From Paenibacillus sp. 37 (GTDB taxonomy: Bacteria > Bacillota > Bacilli > Paenibacillales > Paenibacillaceae), in NCBI RefSeq assembly GCF_008386395.1, contig NZ_CP043761.1, forward strand, positions 2,728,001 through 2,792,000: a stretch of DNA of 64,000 nucleotides, read 5' to 3'. Positions 8,342 through 16,038 of this stretch are shown piece by piece. The notes under the pieces are model-generated. The model had not been told where the DNA came from. It worked only from the letters and a program-made list of their open reading frames with translations, and ran no database searches. Each line of letters begins with the position of its first letter. Position 1 is the first letter of the stretch. A program made the translations under genes and the position numbers.

Positions 8342-10891
8342 ATGAGCACAATACAATCACATGTTTTTCAGAATTGGACGTTCAAGGCTTGCGAAGATCA
8401 AGAGTGGATGCCGGCTCAGGTGCCCGGCTGTGTGCATACAGATTTGCTGAAGCTGGGCAAGATTCCAGATCCTTTTTATGGAACAAACGAGAAGGAAGTA
8501 CAATGGATTGATAAGATAGATTGGGAATATCAGACGGAATTTGACGTTGCCGAAGGGTTGTTCTCTCAGGAACATCTGGAACTGGTGTTTGATGGTCTGG
8601 ATACATATGCGGATGTGTATGTGAATGAGGTGCATGTGTTATCAGCAGATAATATGTTCCGAGTATGGAGGGCAGATGTAAAGGCTGTATTGAAGGGGAA
8701 CGGCAACATTCTCCGAATACGTTTTCGGTCTCCGATTCAGGAAGATCTGCCGAAGCTGGAGAAGCTCGGATATGCATTACCTGCATCCAATGATCAGTCC
8801 GATGTTGGCGGACTTGGCGACAAGAGAGTAAGTATTTTTGCACGTAAAGCCCCGTATCACTACGGTTGGGACTGGGGTCCGCGTTTTGTAACCAGTGGGA
8901 TCTGGCGTGAAGCACGTCTTGAAGGTTGGACACAGGTACGAATCAATGATGTGTATATCCAGCAAAATGAAGTAAGCGCTACCTCAGCTTCATTAACTGC
9001 TGTTGTGGAAGTTGAGACATCACAAGCGGTAGATACGATTATTCGTATCGGCGCAGATGGACAGAGATGGGAAAGATCCGTATCGCTACAACCCGGAACT
9101 CAGACTGTGGAGATTCCAATCTCCATGGATGAACCGAAACTGTGGTGGAGCCGTGGGCTTGGTGATCCGCATATGTACACCTTCCTTACCGAAGTGCTTC
9201 AAGGTGAGCGAGCTGTGGCTGAATCTACAGTGAAGACTGGGCTTCGTTCCATTCGGCTGGTACGTGACAAAGATGAAGCAGGAGCATCCTTTTATTTTGA
9301 ACTAAATGGTGTTGCGGTCTTTGCCAAAGGGGCCAACCACATTCCAAATGATAGCTTCATCACTGAAATTACTCATGAACGTTATCGTCATGAGATCGTA
9401 TCCGCAGCCGAGTCCAATATGAATATGTTGCGTGTGTGGGGTGGCGGAATCTATGAGCAGGATGTGTTCTACGAACTGTGTGATGAATACGGAATTCTGG
9501 TATGGCAAGACTTCATGTTTGCATGCAGCATGTATCCAGGAGATGAAGCGTTCCTGAACAGTGTGAGACATGAGGCGATTGATAATGTGAAACGTCTGCG
9601 CAACCATCCAAGTATTGCACTCTGGTGTGGGAACAACGAGATTGATTCGGCTTGGGCTCACTATGTTGAGAATGGTGGATGGGGTTGGAAAAAAGAATTT
9701 ACTGCCGACCAGCGTGAGAGCATCTGGGCCGATTACGAAGCCATCTTCCATGATCTGCTGCCAGAAGTGGTTGAAGCGTATGCTCCAGGTGTGGATTACT
9801 GGCCTTCCTCACCACTTGTATCCCTGACAGGAGATGAGAAGCAGCATGCGCACCCGTCCACAGCCGAAGGGGATATCCACTACTGGGGCGTGTGGCACAA
9901 TGTAGAACCTTTCGAAAACTATAACGTGCATGTGGGTCGTTTCATGAGTGAATACGGATTCCAGTCTTTCCCGGAGTACAAGTCAGTACGCACTTACGCG
10001 GAAGAAGAAGATCTGGCTCTGGAATCGGAAGTCATGCTCGCTCATCAGAAGAATGGGGCAGGTAATCGTCTGATCAAACAGTACATGGATATGTACATGC
10101 ATGAATCGAAGGACTTCCCATCGTTCCTGTATATGAGCCAGGTGCTTCAGGCGGAAGCGATGAAGACAGCCATTGAAGCGCACCGTCGCCGCAAACCATT
10201 CTGCATGGGCACACTTTACTGGCAAATGAATGACTGCTGGCCGGTGGCTTCATGGGCAGGAATGGACTACCTTGGTCGTTGGAAAGCATTGCAATATTAT
10301 GCGAAACGCAGCTTCAGCGATGTGTTGGTATCGGTAGATGGAACAAAAGAAGATACAACAGATATATATATCATCTCGGATCAATTACAACCTGTAAAAG
10401 GACAGTTACAGATTCGTTTGCTCGGGTTCGATGGAACGGTTCATCGTGATGAAACACATGACGTGATCTTGGCACCTAATACAGGTGATCAAGTGCTGTC
10501 ATTACGTAACGTGGAGTGGCTTGAAGGTCATGATACAGCTAACACGCTGCTGCGCCTGGATCTGAAACAGGAAGGTGCGGCGAATATCGTACAGGAACAC
10601 TATTTTGTACCGTCCAAAGACCTTGCTCTGCAGCCTGCAAACATCAATGTAAGCGGAGGAGCGGATGAGAACGGCGTTCATCTGGTACTGGAAAGTGATG
10701 TGCTTGCTAAACAGGTATGGCTATCTTCGGATGTGGAGGGTGTCTTCTCAGATAACTTCTTCGACTTGATTCCTGGCATTCCGGTGAAGGTGCAGTTCAC
10801 TTCCAGAGAGGGATTGCAGTCTAATGATGTGATATCAAATCCGGGACCGATCGAGGTTCGATCCATGATTGATTTTATTCGTTTGACCTAG
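8342..10891 (+). CDS. Beta-mannosidase, glycoside hydrolase family 2
   Basis: An 849-residue GH2 retaining beta-mannosidase that releases mannose from the non-reducing end of beta-mannosides and manno-oligosaccharides. It has an N-terminal sugar-binding jelly-roll (about residues 1-180, with the YHYGWDWGPRF signature), an immunoglobulin-like domain, a TIM barrel, and C-terminal beta domains. The predicted acid/base is Glu433 in WCGNNEID and the nucleophile is Glu537 in MSEYGFQSF. No signal peptide is seen, so it acts in the cytoplasm on imported oligosaccharides. The ATG at 8342 has TGGAGG upstream. Its length matches bacterial GH2 mannosidases. It is probably repressed by the adjacent LacI protein. 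Confidence 0.95.
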   Translation: MSTIQSHVFQNWTFKACEDQEWMPAQVPGCVHTDLLKLGKIPDPFYGTNEKEVQWIDKIDWEYQTEFDVAEGLFSQEHLELVFDGLDTYADVYVNEVHVLSADNMFRVWRADVKAVLKGNGNILRIRFRSPIQEDLPKLEKLGYALPASNDQSDVGGLGDKRVSIFARKAPYHYGWDWGPRFVTSGIWREARLEGWTQVRINDVYIQQNEVSATSASLTAVVEVETSQAVDTIIRIGADGQRWERSVSLQPGTQTVEIPISMDEPKLWWSRGLGDPHMYTFLTEVLQGERAVAESTVKTGLRSIRLVRDKDEAGASFYFELNGVAVFAKGANHIPNDSFITEITHERYRHEIVSAAESNMNMLRVWGGGIYEQDVFYELCDEYGILVWQDFMFACSMYPGDEAFLNSVRHEAIDNVKRLRNHPSIALWCGNNEIDSAWAHYVENGGWGWKKEFTADQRESIWADYEAIFHDLLPEVVEAYAPGVDYWPSSPLVSLTGDEKQHAHPSTAEGDIHYWGVWHNVEPFENYNVHVGRFMSEYGFQSFPEYKSVRTYAEEEDLALESEVMLAHQKNGAGNRLIKQYMDMYMHESKDFPSFLYMSQVLQAEAMKTAIEAHRRRKPFCMGTLYWQMNDCWPVASWAGMDYLGRWKALQYYAKRSFSDVLVSVDGTKEDTTDIYIISDQLQPVKGQLQIRLLGFDGTVHRDETHDVILAPNTGDQVLSLRNVEWLEGHDTANTLLRLDLKQEGAANIVQEHYFVPSKDLALQPANINVSGGADENGVHLVLESDVLAKQVWLSSDVEGVFSDNFFDLIPGIPVKVQFTSREGLQSNDVISNPGPIEVRSMIDFIRLT

Positions 10892-10894
10892 AAG

Positions 10895-10938
10895 AAACGG
10901 TTGGAGTCTCTCGTAAGAGAGATTTCAACCGTTTTTTT
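10895..10938 (+). terminator. Terminator after the beta-mannosidase gene
   Basis: A long stem of AAACGGTTGGAG-type 5' arm (10895-10912) with GAGAGATTTCAACCGTTT (10917-10934), loop GTAA, then a T-run. Its sequence closely resembles the terminator at 15850. Confidence 0.9.
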
Positions 10939-10963
10939 ATTGAAACCGGACTCCATTTATATA

Positions 10964-11003
10964 TCGTAATGGTTTCGTAATACTTCGCTTAGAGAATCGT
11001 AAG
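10964..11003 (+). promoter_or_regulatory. Tandem TCGTAA repeats upstream of the Met-rich gene operon
   Basis: Heptamers TCGTAAT (10964), TCGTAAT (10975) and TCGTAAG (10997) occur at 11- and 22-base steps, with a degenerate TCGCTTA at 10985. Same-face direct repeats are typical of OmpR/PhoB-type response regulators, and such a regulator is encoded 600 bp downstream in the same operon. This is the likely autoregulatory site. A -35/-10 pair cannot be placed with certainty. Confidence 0.5.
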
Positions 11004-11057
11004 CTGTCTTGCTTATTGTAATCCATGTAAGTAATAAACGAATGGAGAGTGATAAGA

Positions 11058-11519
11058 ATGATGAAAACGAATAAGAGCAAAAAAGTGATGGTAGCAGCGG
11101 TATTGATAATGTCTATGGCCTTTTCTGGATTGGCAAGTGCTGCAGATATGAAAACAATTAAAAAAGATGGCATGGAGCTTGTTCAATTGAGACAGGCGGC
11201 GAAAATGTATGATTACAGCATTATGTGGGACAGCAAGGACAGATCTGTAACTTTGATGTATATGGGCAAAATGGACGACAAGATGATGAAAGACGACAAC
11301 ATGATGGAAGACGAAATGAAGATGAAAGATGACAAAATGATGGAAGAAACGATGATGCCTGCGGGAAAAACGATTAAATTGTGGATTGGATCGAAAAAAA
11401 TCATGGTAGACGGTATGCAAGTTAACTTGAAATCGATGCCTGTCATCCATGAAGGGAATTCGTATGCGGCTGAGTCTGTAATTAAACAGTACATGATGCC
11501 AGCCATGGGAATGAAGTAA
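11058..11519 (+). CDS. Secreted methionine-rich protein
   Basis: A 153-residue protein with a Sec signal peptide (about residues 1-28, ending GLASA). About 24 of the 125 mature residues are methionine. Most lie in a Met/Asp/Lys-rich middle section (MDDKMMKDDNMMEDEMKM) flanked by two parts that resemble the copper-amine-oxidase N-terminal (stalk) domain, for example KKIMVDGMQVNLKSMPVIHE. The start at 11058 has GGAGAG upstream. It heads an operon with a two-component system, CcdA, a TlpA-like thioredoxin and MsrAB. A sacrificial methionine pool for reactive chlorine or oxygen species, reduced again by MsrAB, is inferred. Cu(I) or Ag(I) binding through MM/MxxM motifs is the alternative. Confidence 0.85.
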   Translation: MMKTNKSKKVMVAAVLIMSMAFSGLASAADMKTIKKDGMELVQLRQAAKMYDYSIMWDSKDRSVTLMYMGKMDDKMMKDDNMMEDEMKMKDDKMMEETMMPAGKTIKLWIGSKKIMVDGMQVNLKSMPVIHEGNSYAAESVIKQYMMPAMGMK

Positions 11520-11596
11520 TTTAAGGGCTAAGCATCGCCATCACCATATGATATGATTGGCTCAAATGTATTTTCTGGAATATGGGGTGGGTTCGT

Positions 11597-12301
11597 TTGA
11601 ATGAATGTGTACTTGTTGCTGATGATGATACAAATATTACGGACGTTTGTCGCAGGTATCTGGAACGGGAAGGTTATCTTGTTGTGACGGCCAAGGACGG
11701 TTTGGAGGCTATTGAGCTGTGGCACAGCCAAACGCCAAACTTGATTGTGCTCGACCTGATGATGCCGCATAAGAATGGCTGGGAAGTTTGCAACGAGATT
11801 CGGCAAACTGAGGATGTGCCCATTGTAATGCTGACGGCCCGTGGTGAGGAACAGGACCGTCTGATGGGACTGACGATGGGGGCGGATGATTATCTGACCA
11901 AACCATTCAGTCCAAGAGAACTTGTCTTACGTGTGAAGGCAATCCTGCGGAGAATGCGAATTGCGCAGGCATCACCTGTTACAACATCTGAATATACGAT
12001 CAATTATGAAGGGCTTACCATTGATTTTACCAAGCGTGAAGTGCACATCAGCGGGCAGGCCATTGAATTGACCGTTACAGAGTTTGAGATGTTGTATTTG
12101 CTGGCAAGTCACCCGGGCCAGGTGTTCTCCCGTAACCAGATGTTAAGCAAGATTTGGGATTTTAGCTATGAGGGAGATACAACAACGGTGACTGTACATG
12201 TTCGGAGATTACGAGAGAAGATCGAACAGAATCCTTCTGATCCAAAATATATTAAAACAGTTTGGGGTATAGGCTACAAGTTTGCGGGTGGCAGTTCATG
12301 A
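11597..12301 (+). CDS. OmpR/PhoB family response regulator
   Basis: A 234-residue two-component response regulator. The receiver domain (about residues 1-118) has acidic residues in VLVADDD, the phosphoacceptor Asp in VLDLMMP, and the Lys in LTKPFSP. The C-terminal winged helix runs over about residues 135-232 (LTVTEFEMLYLLASHPGQVF ... YIKTVWGIGYKF). The TTG at 11597 is preferred because GGGGTGGG lies 5 bases upstream and it gives MNECVLVADDD; an in-frame ATG at 11582 is poorly served. The stop overlaps the kinase start (ATGA). It probably binds the TCGTAA repeats at 10964-11003 and controls the Msr operon. Confidence 0.93.
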   Translation: MNECVLVADDDTNITDVCRRYLEREGYLVVTAKDGLEAIELWHSQTPNLIVLDLMMPHKNGWEVCNEIRQTEDVPIVMLTARGEEQDRLMGLTMGADDYLTKPFSPRELVLRVKAILRRMRIAQASPVTTSEYTINYEGLTIDFTKREVHISGQAIELTVTEFEMLYLLASHPGQVFSRNQMLSKIWDFSYEGDTTTVTVHVRRLREKIEQNPSDPKYIKTVWGIGYKFAGGSS

Positions 12302-13338
12302 AACTTCGCACATACTTGGTGTTGTCCAGTCTCACAGGCATTGGCGTATTATTAATTTGTTTGTTCATCAGTTATTCCAAAATGCTGCTTACGATCGAAC
12401 AATTGTATTGGTTATCGGCTATAACGGCAGGGGTAGGCTTACTTTCATTTATTCTTCAATATTTGCTGACCAAGCCATTAGAGAAATCAATTGCGCGAAT
12501 TACACAGCAGACGATCCGAATTGCCGAAGGGGATTTCCATACGGAAGTCCCTCTCATCGGTACGCAGGAATTTAAGCTCCTGGCACAGCAATTTAATGAA
12601 ATGAGTTCCAAGCTGAAGGAAAGCTTTGATCATCTGCATCACTCAGAAACCGCGAGACGAGAGTTGATCGCCAATGTTTCCCATGATTTACGGACTCCCT
12701 TGGCATCCATTCAGTCATTCGTCGAAGCGTTGGAGGATGATGTCATTAAGGATAAAGAAACCTTTCAGCGTTACCTGAACACGATACGACTTGAGACGAA
12801 GCGTTTGGGAGGGCTTATTCAAGATTTGTTCGAATTATCCAGCCTGGAAGCGCAAGGGGAGGTATTTGTGCCTCAGCCTTGTCACGTCGATGAGTTGCTG
12901 CTCAGTACGTTGGAGAGTTTTTCGTTTCATCTCGCCGAGAAAACGCTGAACGTTGAAATCGATTTGCCCGATAAATTACCAGCCGCGGTCATGATGCCTG
13001 CACAAATGAAGCGGGTCCTTTCCAATTTGCTGCAAAATGCCATTCAATACTCTCCTATTGAAGGAAAAATTATTCTGGCTGCCGAAGAGAAGGGGCCGTT
13101 TATACGAATTTCAGTTACAGATGAAGGGGAAGGCATTGAAGCGGAGGAAACTTCGCGTATATTTGAACGTTTTTATCGAATTGACAAATCACGTAGTAAG
13201 AGCAATGGGGGGGCCGGGCTTGGCCTTGCTATCGCTCAATCGATTGTGGAACTCCATGGTGGCGAGATTGGGGTTCAGAGTACAAAAGGAGAAGGAAGCT
13301 GCTTCTGGTTCACGCTTCCGATCTACGTCAGTCGTTAA
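12298..13338 (+). CDS. Sensor histidine kinase, intramembrane-sensing type
   Basis: A 346-residue kinase with two transmembrane helices (about residues 5-24 and 37-57) joined by only about 12 residues, so there is almost no extracytoplasmic sensor domain. A HAMP domain follows (LTKPLEKSIARI). The H-box is VSHDLRTPLASIQSF, the N-box NLLQNAIQYS, and the G-boxes DEGEGI and GGAGLGLAI. The start is fixed by a 4-bp ATGA overlap with the response regulator. It phosphorylates that regulator. The stimulus is probably perceived in the membrane or through a partner such as the Met-rich protein or CcdA, which is inference. Confidence 0.93.
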   Translation: MKLRTYLVLSSLTGIGVLLICLFISYSKMLLTIEQLYWLSAITAGVGLLSFILQYLLTKPLEKSIARITQQTIRIAEGDFHTEVPLIGTQEFKLLAQQFNEMSSKLKESFDHLHHSETARRELIANVSHDLRTPLASIQSFVEALEDDVIKDKETFQRYLNTIRLETKRLGGLIQDLFELSSLEAQGEVFVPQPCHVDELLLSTLESFSFHLAEKTLNVEIDLPDKLPAAVMMPAQMKRVLSNLLQNAIQYSPIEGKIILAAEEKGPFIRISVTDEGEGIEAEETSRIFERFYRIDKSRSKSNGGAGLGLAIAQSIVELHGGEIGVQSTKGEGSCFWFTLPIYVSR

Positions 13339-13381
13339 CCTTGGTTAATCAAACGTAGTATTTATTCAGGTGGTGAATGAC

Positions 13382-14098
13382 TTGACCAGTGATTTGGTTT
13401 TTCTTTTCGGCGTTTTTGGTGCAGGATTGTTATCGTTTTTTGCGCCATGTATTCTGCCGCTGATCCCGGTATATGTGTCTTATCTATCCGGAAGTATGGT
13501 CAACGGTACGAATCAGCAGCAGCCTGACACCAACTCGGTTCGGTTGAGGTCCACACTTGTTTTGCGGACATTTTTATTTGTTCTTGGGTTGTCCCTGGTA
13601 TTTGTTTTACTCGGTTTTGGTTCCGGCATCGTTGGTAATTTGATCTCAAGTCCTGTGTTTATTGCCATCTGCGGAGCCATCGTGGTGCTTTTTGGGATTT
13701 ATCAAACCGGGTTGATCCGACTATCCTGGCTGGAACGGGAGAGAAAGCTGTCAAACGATCAAGCCAAACGGGGAGGGTATGTCGGAGCGTTCCTGTTGGG
13801 TCTGACGTTTAGTTTTGGCTGGACGCCTTGTATCGGGCCTGTTCTGGCTGCCATTCTTGGTATCGCCGCAGGAGAAGGCTCTCCACTGTATGGCGGGTTT
13901 CTCATGTTCCTGTATACCCTTGGATTAGCGATTCCTTTCCTGATTCTGTCCGTTTTTTCGGAATATGTTATGAAGCGGATACGTGGTTTATACAGATATA
14001 TGGGTGTCATCAAAATAACTTCCGGCTGTATTCTTATTGTCATGGGACTACTGTTAATGACAGACCGACTAAACAACTTGGTGACCTGGTTTCAATAA
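13382..14098 (+). CDS. ccdA: CcdA-type transmembrane thiol-disulfide electron carrier
   Basis: A 238-residue polytopic membrane protein of the CcdA/DsbD-beta family. It passes electrons from cytoplasmic thioredoxin to thioredoxin-like proteins outside the membrane. The two conserved cysteines lie in FFAPCILPLIPVY (helix 1) and GWTPCIGPVL (helix 4), as in known CcdA proteins, and six hydrophobic helices are visible. The TTG at 13382 is chosen because AGGTGGTG lies about 6 bases before it; GTG codons at 13370/13373 are alternatives. It sits 18 bp before the TlpA-like lipoprotein, its likely electron acceptor. Confidence 0.92.
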   Translation: MTSDLVFLFGVFGAGLLSFFAPCILPLIPVYVSYLSGSMVNGTNQQQPDTNSVRLRSTLVLRTFLFVLGLSLVFVLLGFGSGIVGNLISSPVFIAICGAIVVLFGIYQTGLIRLSWLERERKLSNDQAKRGGYVGAFLLGLTFSFGWTPCIGPVLAAILGIAAGEGSPLYGGFLMFLYTLGLAIPFLILSVFSEYVMKRIRGLYRYMGVIKITSGCILIVMGLLLMTDRLNNLVTWFQ

Positions 14099-14116
14099 TC
14101 ATTGGAGGAATTTGGT

Positions 14117-14698
14117 ATGAAGACGGCACGGAAATGGATGTTATCTGTAATCGTATTTGCTGGAGTCCTGTTGATCTTGAGCGCATGTGGATCACAGCAA
14201 ACTGAATCAAAACAAACGGGGTCATCATCAACCCTGGCATCAACATCCGATATGAGTTCGTCAATCATGATGAACAAGGGAGAGACGGCTCCTGAATTTT
14301 CATTGCTTGATCTGAAAGGAAACACGGTTGGACTTTCTGATGTTCAAGGCAAGAAAGTGTATGTGAAATACTGGGCTTCCTGGTGCTCCATCTGCCTTGC
14401 GGGTTTGGAAGACCTGAATAATCTGGCTGGTCAAAACAATGATTTTCAAGTCATTACGATTGTGACGCCAGACTACAAAGGAGAGAAATCCTCCCAAGCG
14501 TTTACCGAATGGTTTGACCAACAGCCATATGATAACATAACTGTTCTTTTGGATGAGAAAGGTGTATGGGCCAAGAAATTTGGCGTAAGAGCATATCCTA
14601 GTTCCTTTTATATTGGCTCTGATGGTATTTTAGCGAAATCGCAGCCAGGGCATGCATCTAATGAACAGATCATGGAATCATTACAAGAGATTTTGTGA
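14117..14698 (+). CDS. TlpA/ResA-like thioredoxin lipoprotein
   Basis: A 193-residue lipoprotein with signal peptide and lipobox LSAC at about residues 21-24, a Ser/Thr-rich linker, and a redoxin domain from about residue 55 ([20 protein letters not shown]). The active site is WCSIC with Cys90 and Cys93, and the cis-proline is in RAYPSSFY. It is membrane-anchored on the outside of the cell. It probably takes electrons from CcdA and reduces the adjacent MsrAB lipoprotein, as the TlpA-like N-domain does in Neisseria PilB. GGAGG lies 8 bases before the ATG at 14117; the next gene starts 16 bp downstream. Confidence 0.92.
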   Translation: MKTARKWMLSVIVFAGVLLILSACGSQQTESKQTGSSSTLASTSDMSSSIMMNKGETAPEFSLLDLKGNTVGLSDVQGKKVYVKYWASWCSICLAGLEDLNNLAGQNNDFQVITIVTPDYKGEKSSQAFTEWFDQQPYDNITVLLDEKGVWAKKFGVRAYPSSFYIGSDGILAKSQPGHASNEQIMESLQEIL

Positions 14699-14714
14699 GA
14701 AGGGAGGAAGTGTC

Positions 14715-15803
14715 ATGAAAAGGACGCTGCTCGGCTTGTTCCTCCTTGTTATAGCGATCGTTGTGTCTGCTTGTGGAAACAGGGCTGAGAGCCATTCATC
14801 TTCATCTTCGATATCCACTCAACCTGTCAAGGCATCGAGTGTCTCCGAGGAAAACCTGAGTAACCTGTACTTGGCAGGAGGCTGTTTCTGGGGTGTGGAG
14901 GCATATATGGCTCGTATTCCAGGGGTTCAGGATGTGACTTCCGGTTATGCCAACGGTGAAGGAGAGAATCCAACCTATGAGGATGTTATTCGCGGAGACC
15001 AGGGGTTTGCGGAGACTGTTCATGTAAAATATGATCCGCAGCAAGTATCTTTGCAGAAATTGCTGGAATCTTATTTTCGAGTAATTGATCCTACCAGCTT
15101 GAATAAGCAGGGCAATGATCGTGGCGTTCAGTATCGGACTGGAATATATTATACGTTGCCTGAAGATGCCAAAATCATCGAGCAAGCTGTAGAGGCAGAG
15201 CAAGAAAAATATGACCAACCCATTGTAACGGAAGTAATGCCTCTGCAGAGTTATTATTTGGCGGAGGAGTACCATCAGGATTATTTGGAAAAAAATCCGA
15301 ACGGATATTGTCACATTGATATGACTGTCCTGGATGACCTGGAGATTGGGATTGATCCCGCTCAATATCCACGTCCAACAGATGAACAATTAAAGGAACG
15401 ATTAACAGACGAACAGTATGCAGTTGCGGTAAACAATGATACGGAGCATGCGTTCAGTAACGAATACTGGGATAATGAGGAGCCCGGTCTGTATGTTGAT
15501 ATTGCAACGGGAGAGCCATTGTTCACCAGCCGGGATAAGTACGATTCTGGTTGTGGGTGGCCGAGTTTTACAAAACCGATTGTACCAGAGGTTGTTACCT
15601 ATACAACGGATACGAGCTTTAGTATGGAGCGCACGGAGGTACGAAGCCGGGCAGGAGATATCCACCTTGGGCATGTGTTCGATGATGGTCCCGAAGATCG
15701 TGGCGGCAAACGTTACTGTATTAATAGTTCATCGATCCGGTTTATTCCCTTAGACAAGATGGAGGAAGAACGTTATGGGTATTTACTGTCTTTTGTCGAG
15801 TAG
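14715..15803 (+). CDS. msrAB: MsrA-MsrB fusion lipoprotein (methionine sulfoxide reductase)
   Basis: A 362-residue bifunctional enzyme that reduces both S- and R-methionine sulfoxide in proteins. The signal peptide has lipobox VSAC (about residues 17-20), so it is tethered outside the membrane. The MsrA domain (about residues 48-205) has catalytic Cys57 in GGCFWG. The MsrB domain (about residues 222-355) has catalytic Cys335 in RYCINS and an earlier Cys in SGCGWPSF. The CxxC zinc sites of some MsrB proteins are absent, as in B. subtilis MsrB. GGGAGGAAG precedes the ATG. It is the last gene of the operon; electrons probably come from the CcdA and TlpA-like proteins. Confidence 0.95.
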   Translation: MKRTLLGLFLLVIAIVVSACGNRAESHSSSSSISTQPVKASSVSEENLSNLYLAGGCFWGVEAYMARIPGVQDVTSGYANGEGENPTYEDVIRGDQGFAETVHVKYDPQQVSLQKLLESYFRVIDPTSLNKQGNDRGVQYRTGIYYTLPEDAKIIEQAVEAEQEKYDQPIVTEVMPLQSYYLAEEYHQDYLEKNPNGYCHIDMTVLDDLEIGIDPAQYPRPTDEQLKERLTDEQYAVAVNNDTEHAFSNEYWDNEEPGLYVDIATGEPLFTSRDKYDSGCGWPSFTKPIVPEVVTYTTDTSFSMERTEVRSRAGDIHLGHVFDDGPEDRGGKRYCINSSSIRFIPLDKMEEERYGYLLSFVE

Positions 15804-15849
15804 AGAAGGGTAGCTGACTTTATCAAAATATAATAACGCCATAATTTAG

Positions 15850-15892
15850 AACGGTTGAGATCTCTCTATGAGGGATTTCGACCGTTTTTTAT
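15850..15892 (+). terminator. Terminator closing the Msr operon
   Basis: AACGGTTGAGATCTCTC (15850-15866) pairs imperfectly with AGGGATTTCGACCGTT (15871-15886), loop TATG, then a T-run. It is about 80% identical to the terminator at 10895, so the operon is flanked by sister hairpins. Confidence 0.88.
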
Positions 15893-15947
15893 TCTGAGGC
15901 ATCTAACAAAAACGGAGGTAGGCTTCTAAGATGGTTCCATCATTGTT

Positions 15948-15972
15948 ATAATTGATAATCATTATCAATTAT
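15948..15972 (+). promoter_or_regulatory. Perfect Fur box upstream of the AraC-SBP fusion
   Basis: A 25-base palindrome around one central base contains the exact 7-1-7 Fur core TGATAAT-C-ATTATCA (15953-15967). It lies about 67 bp before the start codon, so iron repression of the downstream gene is expected. Confidence 0.9.
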
Positions 15973-16038
15973 GGGTAGGCTTCTGGTCACAATGCCAAGG
16001 TATTGTGTGTGTTTGATCGCTTAGGAGAGGGAGTTTAT

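Noticed and set aside
11262..11365. Apparent tandem repeat of GATGATGAAAGA-type units
   Set aside because: It is the codon pattern of the Met/Asp/Lys-rich coding segment and not a separate DNA repeat.
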